From Candidatus Altimarinota bacterium (GTDB lineage: Bacteria > Patescibacteriota > Gracilibacteria > UBA1369 > LOWO2-01-FULL-3), in the NCBI GenBank assembly GCA_029939035.1, contig JAOZTS010000079.1, positions 1 to 5,411 of the forward strand: a stretch of DNA of 5,411 bases. Direction: 5' to 3'. Shown in pieces: positions 3,905-5,411 of the stretch. Below the pieces are notes generated by a model. The model had not been told where the DNA came from. It worked only from the letters and a program-made list of their open reading frames with translations, and did not search any database. Made by a program: the position numbers and the translations under genes. Each line of letters opens with the position of its first letter. Position 1 is the first letter of the stretch.

Positions 3905-5323
3905 ATGAATATTAAATTTGCAGGGGCGGCCAAGGAGGTTACGGGTTCAAAACACTTGATTACATTCAACGGAAAGAAAATTCTTTTAGACTGTGGAATG
4001 TTCCAAGGACATCGTGAAGAAGCAGATGAGAAGAATAGAGAGTTTCTATTTGATCCAAAGGAGGTTGATGCAGTGATTCTATCTCACGCGCATATTGATC
4101 ATAGTGGGCTTTTGCCATATTTGAGCAAGTCAGGCTATTCTGGCCCAATTTATTGTACACATGCAACCAGAGACCTTTGTAATTATATGTTAGCGGATAG
4201 TGCTTATATCCAGGAACGTGAATTTGAATGGCTGAAGAAAAAGAAGAAAAAAAAGGGTGGCTTTCTTGAGGAGCCTCTTTATAGAATGGAGGATGCCGAG
4301 AGCGCTTTGAAGCAATTTCATGCTGTTGATTATGAACAGAGTTTTATAGTGGCTGAGGGTATTGTTGCGTCGTTTTATGACGCTGGCCATATCCTTGGAT
4401 CTTCATTAGTTCATTTGATTTTTTATGATAAAGAGACAAAGAAGCATTTGAGACTTTGTTTTACAGGTGATTTGGGTCGACGTGGTCTTCCTATTTTGAG
4501 AGATCCACAACAGATTCCTCAGACTGATATTCTGGTTACTGAAACTACTTACGGAAACAAGCTTCACTCTGCCTTGCAAACTATCGAGGAAGATTTGGCT
4601 ACAATTATCAATAAAATGTGTGAAGATGGCGGTAAACTAGTTATCCCGTCATTCGCAATGGAACGTGCGCAAGAGGTCATTTATCATATTCATAAGCTCA
4701 GAGATGCAAAGAAAATCCCTAGCTTCCCTGTTTATGTTGATAGTCCGCTCGCTGGTAATCTGACAGAAGTTTTCCGAATGCATATGGAGTGTTTTGATAA
4801 GGAAACATGTGATGAATTTGTGAAACACGGTGATAATCCTTTTGGTTTCAGTGAACTTACATACACGCGTTCTGTGGAAGATTCAAAAGCTTTGAATGAA
4901 AAACCTGGACCGATGATAATCATTTCTGCTTCAGGGATGTGCGAGCACGGTAGAATTCTTCACCATCTGAAAAATAATATTGAGGACCCTAAAAATATTG
5001 TACTAATCGTTGGATATCAGGCTTCACACACACTCGGACGAAAGCTTGTGGATGGGCACAAACAAGTCAAAATCTTTGGTGATCCATACAAAGTTGGAGC
5101 CTCAGTCTATGTAATGGATGCTTTCTCGGCTCATGCTGATCGAAGCGACCTGCTTGATTATATTGGCAAGGTCGAAGGTTTAAAGAAAGTCTTCCTGGTA
5201 CATGGCGAAGAAAAGCAACTCGATGCTTTCAATGAAGCTCTGCACCAAAATGGATTCGACGACGTCTATATTCCAAGCCTTGGAGAAGAAGTGGATATAG
5301 ATTTCGATAAATTATCTTCGTGA
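3905..5323 (+). CDS. Metallo-beta-lactamase/beta-CASP ribonuclease (CPSF-like)
   Basis: This is a two-zinc nuclease of the metallo-beta-lactamase/beta-CASP family, close to the bacterial CPSF-like group related to RNase J and eukaryotic CPSF-73; the likely substrate is RNA. All motifs are present: Asp29 in Leu-Leu-Asp-Cys-Gly, His61-x-His63-x-Asp65-His66, His162 in Gly-His-Ile-Leu-Gly-Ser, Asp189 in Thr-Gly-Asp-Leu-Gly, beta-CASP motif A Glu213 (Thr-Glu-Thr-Thr-Tyr-Gly), motif B His410 (Phe-Ser-Ala-His-Ala-Asp) and motif C His433 (Val-His-Gly-Glu). The beta-CASP cap covers roughly residues 215-400. The RMMBL segment at about 400-440 returns to the nuclease core. At 472 residues it has neither a KH domain nor the RNase J C-terminal domain. 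Seven consecutive lysines (111-117) sit in a loop that is basic in relatives too. Its own promoter abuts the ATG. Its 3' end overlaps a probable minus-strand gene. The exact RNA target is unknown. Confidence 0.95.
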   Translation: MNIKFAGAAKEVTGSKHLITFNGKKILLDCGMFQGHREEADEKNREFLFDPKEVDAVILSHAHIDHSGLLPYLSKSGYSGPIYCTHATRDLCNYMLADSAYIQEREFEWLKKKKKKKGGFLEEPLYRMEDAESALKQFHAVDYEQSFIVAEGIVASFYDAGHILGSSLVHLIFYDKETKKHLRLCFTGDLGRRGLPILRDPQQIPQTDILVTETTYGNKLHSALQTIEEDLATIINKMCEDGGKLVIPSFAMERAQEVIYHIHKLRDAKKIPSFPVYVDSPLAGNLTEVFRMHMECFDKETCDEFVKHGDNPFGFSELTYTRSVEDSKALNEKPGPMIIISASGMCEHGRILHHLKNNIEDPKNIVLIVGYQASHTLGRKLVDGHKQVKIFGDPYKVGASVYVMDAFSAHADRSDLLDYIGKVEGLKKVFLVHGEEKQLDAFNEALHQNGFDDVYIPSLGEEVDIDFDKLSS

Positions 5324-5411
5324 AGATTTGAAGCGAACTCGTTTTTTTAACAATCTCATTGTGGTTATGCTGATGAGCGTTGTTGTGAATGCGAGAACTA
5401 TTAGAATCGAA
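5312..5411 (-). CDS. Partial CDS: C-terminus of a probable membrane protein
   Basis: An open minus-strand frame enters from the right edge and runs 32 codons to a TAA at 5314-5312. It encodes a hydrophobic stretch of about 17 residues (Ile, Leu, Val, Ala, Phe, Thr) followed by a strongly basic tail with Lys-Lys-Arg, Arg-Phe-Lys and a final Arg-Arg. A last transmembrane helix with a positive cytoplasmic end is the natural reading. The end overlaps the beta-CASP nuclease gene by 12 bases in convergent orientation. The main alternative is a plus-strand gene starting at an ATG at 5367 and running off the window, whose 15 visible residues show no clear character. Too little is visible to name a family. 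Confidence 0.45.
   Translation of the reverse strand, partial: SILIVLAFTTTLISITTMRLLKKRVRFKSSRR

Noticed and set aside
3905..5323. Classification as RNase J itself.
   Set aside because: The RNase J C-terminal domain is absent, and the loop and beta-CASP sequence fit the shorter CPSF-like bacterial group better.
5328..5348. Seven T residues after the nuclease gene as an intrinsic terminator.
   Set aside because: The only good inverted repeat (5314-5327) ends 14 bases before the T run, and no stable stem directly precedes it. The run also fits Lys codons of the minus-strand frame.
1..5411. Use of UGA as a sense codon (Gly), as in Gracilibacteria and Absconditabacteria.
   Set aside because: No gene needs an internal UGA, and three recognised proteins end at UGA at the expected family C-terminus.

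Overview
The window is a compact, gene-dense stretch of an AT-rich bacterial genome (roughly 40% GC by eye). It holds nine complete or near-complete genes and one gene fragment, and the longest gap between genes is about 75 bases. UGA ends three genes (rlmH, the CapA-like gene and the metallo-beta-lactamase gene), so UGA is a stop here; the UGA=Gly code of Gracilibacteria and Absconditabacteria is not in use. None of the eight visible translation starts has a convincing Shine-Dalgarno sequence, and several have a sigma70-type -10 box six or seven bases before the ATG, as expected for leaderless mRNAs. With the very short spacers, unrecognised small proteins and a shortened RlmH, this suggests a small-genome lineage such as the Patescibacteria (CPR). 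That placement is inference: no rRNA or marker gene is present.

Layout from left to right. At 5-586 (+) lies a protein of unknown function that may begin before the window. It is followed by thioredoxin (trxA, 610-930 +), which has its own candidate promoter. trxA converges on RNase HI (rnhA, 927-1358 -): their stop codons overlap, and two alternative hairpins spanning those stops look like a bidirectional terminator. Upstream of rnhA on the minus strand are two small unrecognised genes (1383-1670 and 1746-2096). They may be diverged paralogs with similar promoters. A 75-base divergent promoter region separates them from a plus-strand run: rlmH (2171-2578), a monothiol-type glutaredoxin (2597-2854), a membrane-anchored CapA-type metallophosphatase (2864-3892) and a CPSF/RNase J-like beta-CASP nuclease (3905-5323). 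The nuclease gene has a perfect extended -10 box directly before its ATG. At the right edge the C-terminus of a membrane protein seems to enter on the minus strand (5312-5411), overlapping the end of the nuclease gene.

The recognisable genes are housekeeping: thiol redox control (thioredoxin, glutaredoxin), RNA and R-loop metabolism (RNase HI, beta-CASP nuclease), ribosome modification (RlmH) and an envelope protein (CapA-like). They do not form one pathway. I found no mobile element, CRISPR array, tRNA or rRNA. The most distinctive features are the compressed gene boundaries: stop codons that form part of the next promoter, apparently leaderless genes, and a terminator nested in two overlapping gene ends.
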